A stretch of DNA of 5,232 bases from CAYVQE01 sp964633205 (GTDB lineage: Bacteria > Myxococcota > B64-G9), in assembly GCA_964633205.1 (NCBI GenBank), contig CAZWFN010000261.1, positions 1 to 5,232 on the forward strand, given 5' to 3'. Below, in pieces: positions 5,141 to 5,232 of the stretch; the stretch's first letter is position 1, and each line of letters starts with the position of its first letter. Under the pieces are notes generated by a model that was given only the letters and a program-made list of their open reading frames with translations, was not told the origin of the DNA and searched no databases. The position numbers were made by a program, and so were the translations under genes.

Positions 5141-5232
5141 CTACGCAGCGGATGGCACCCTGAGGGCAGCCCAGCCCACGAAGCGTATGGCACCCCAACC
5201 GCAGCCCACGAAGCGTATCGCAGCCCACGAAG
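5141..5232 (+). repeat. Dispersed repeat array running off the window edge
   Basis: A diverged unit, CTACGCAGCGGATGGCACCC, lies at 5141-5160. A good unit follows at 5176-5196. A shortened unit at 5206-5218 changes to TATCGCA instead of TATGGCA, and a last one begins at 5225 and is cut by the window end. The last three share the lead CAGCCCACGAAG at steps of 30 and 19 bases, so this part is becoming a tandem array. These copies start with CACG where earlier ones have TACG. Confidence 0.85.

Noticed and set aside
3682..5193. A 503-codon minus-strand reading frame
   Set aside because: It is opposite the ATPase gene with its Walker motifs, and runs through the repeats; a shadow of strong third-position bias.
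1978..5232. Integron cassette array with attC sites between same-strand genes
   Set aside because: The repeats lack the paired RYYYAAC and GTTRRRY core sites and the long imperfect palindromes of attC, and no integrase is in the window.

Overview
This is a GC-rich bacterial window. Its three convincing genes are all on the + strand and are separated by intergenic DNA packed with short repeats. The Asp/Gly/Ala-rich linker directly after a lipobox in the first gene is a habit of predicted lipoproteins in Myxococcota, Bradymonadia and related former Deltaproteobacteria. That lineage is my best guess, but it is an inference from style only; no marker gene is present.

Layout. 1-390 is a leader without a convincing gene. 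It is less GC-rich than the rest and has a few dyads, one 24-nt element shared with the next intergenic region, and a strong Shine-Dalgarno before a TTG start. 391-1977 encodes an exported lipoprotein: signal peptide with lipobox, acidic Gly-rich linker, a bacterial Ig-like (Big_2-type) domain, and a GHL10 (former DUF187) glycoside-hydrolase-like domain, the family of E. coli DigH/YddW. 1978-2412 is a mosaic of at least four kinds of short direct repeat. 2413-3471 encodes a soluble 352-residue protein that I do not recognise. 3472-3663 holds another repeat copy, a possible promoter and a perfect 16-bp inverted repeat just before the next gene. 3664-4860 encodes a complete AAA-type ATPase with a DUF4143/nuclease-like C-terminal half. 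4861-5232 is again repeat-rich and surrounds a stretch (about 4975-5124) that reads like the 3' end of a gene without a start.

The most distinctive feature is a dispersed repeat with core TACGAAGCGTATGGCACC. I count eight good copies, one diverged copy and several partial ones. All are in the same orientation as the genes and all are between genes. The repeats run off the right edge of the window.

The three genes do not form an obvious pathway. Gaps of 435 and 192 bp and separate ribosome binding sites argue against a tight operon. The ATPase family is commonly found as a stand-alone, often multi-copy and apparently mobile gene. I see no clear defence system, biosynthetic cluster, CRISPR array or RNA gene. 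The candidate novelty is the repeat family and the uncharacterised 352-residue protein.
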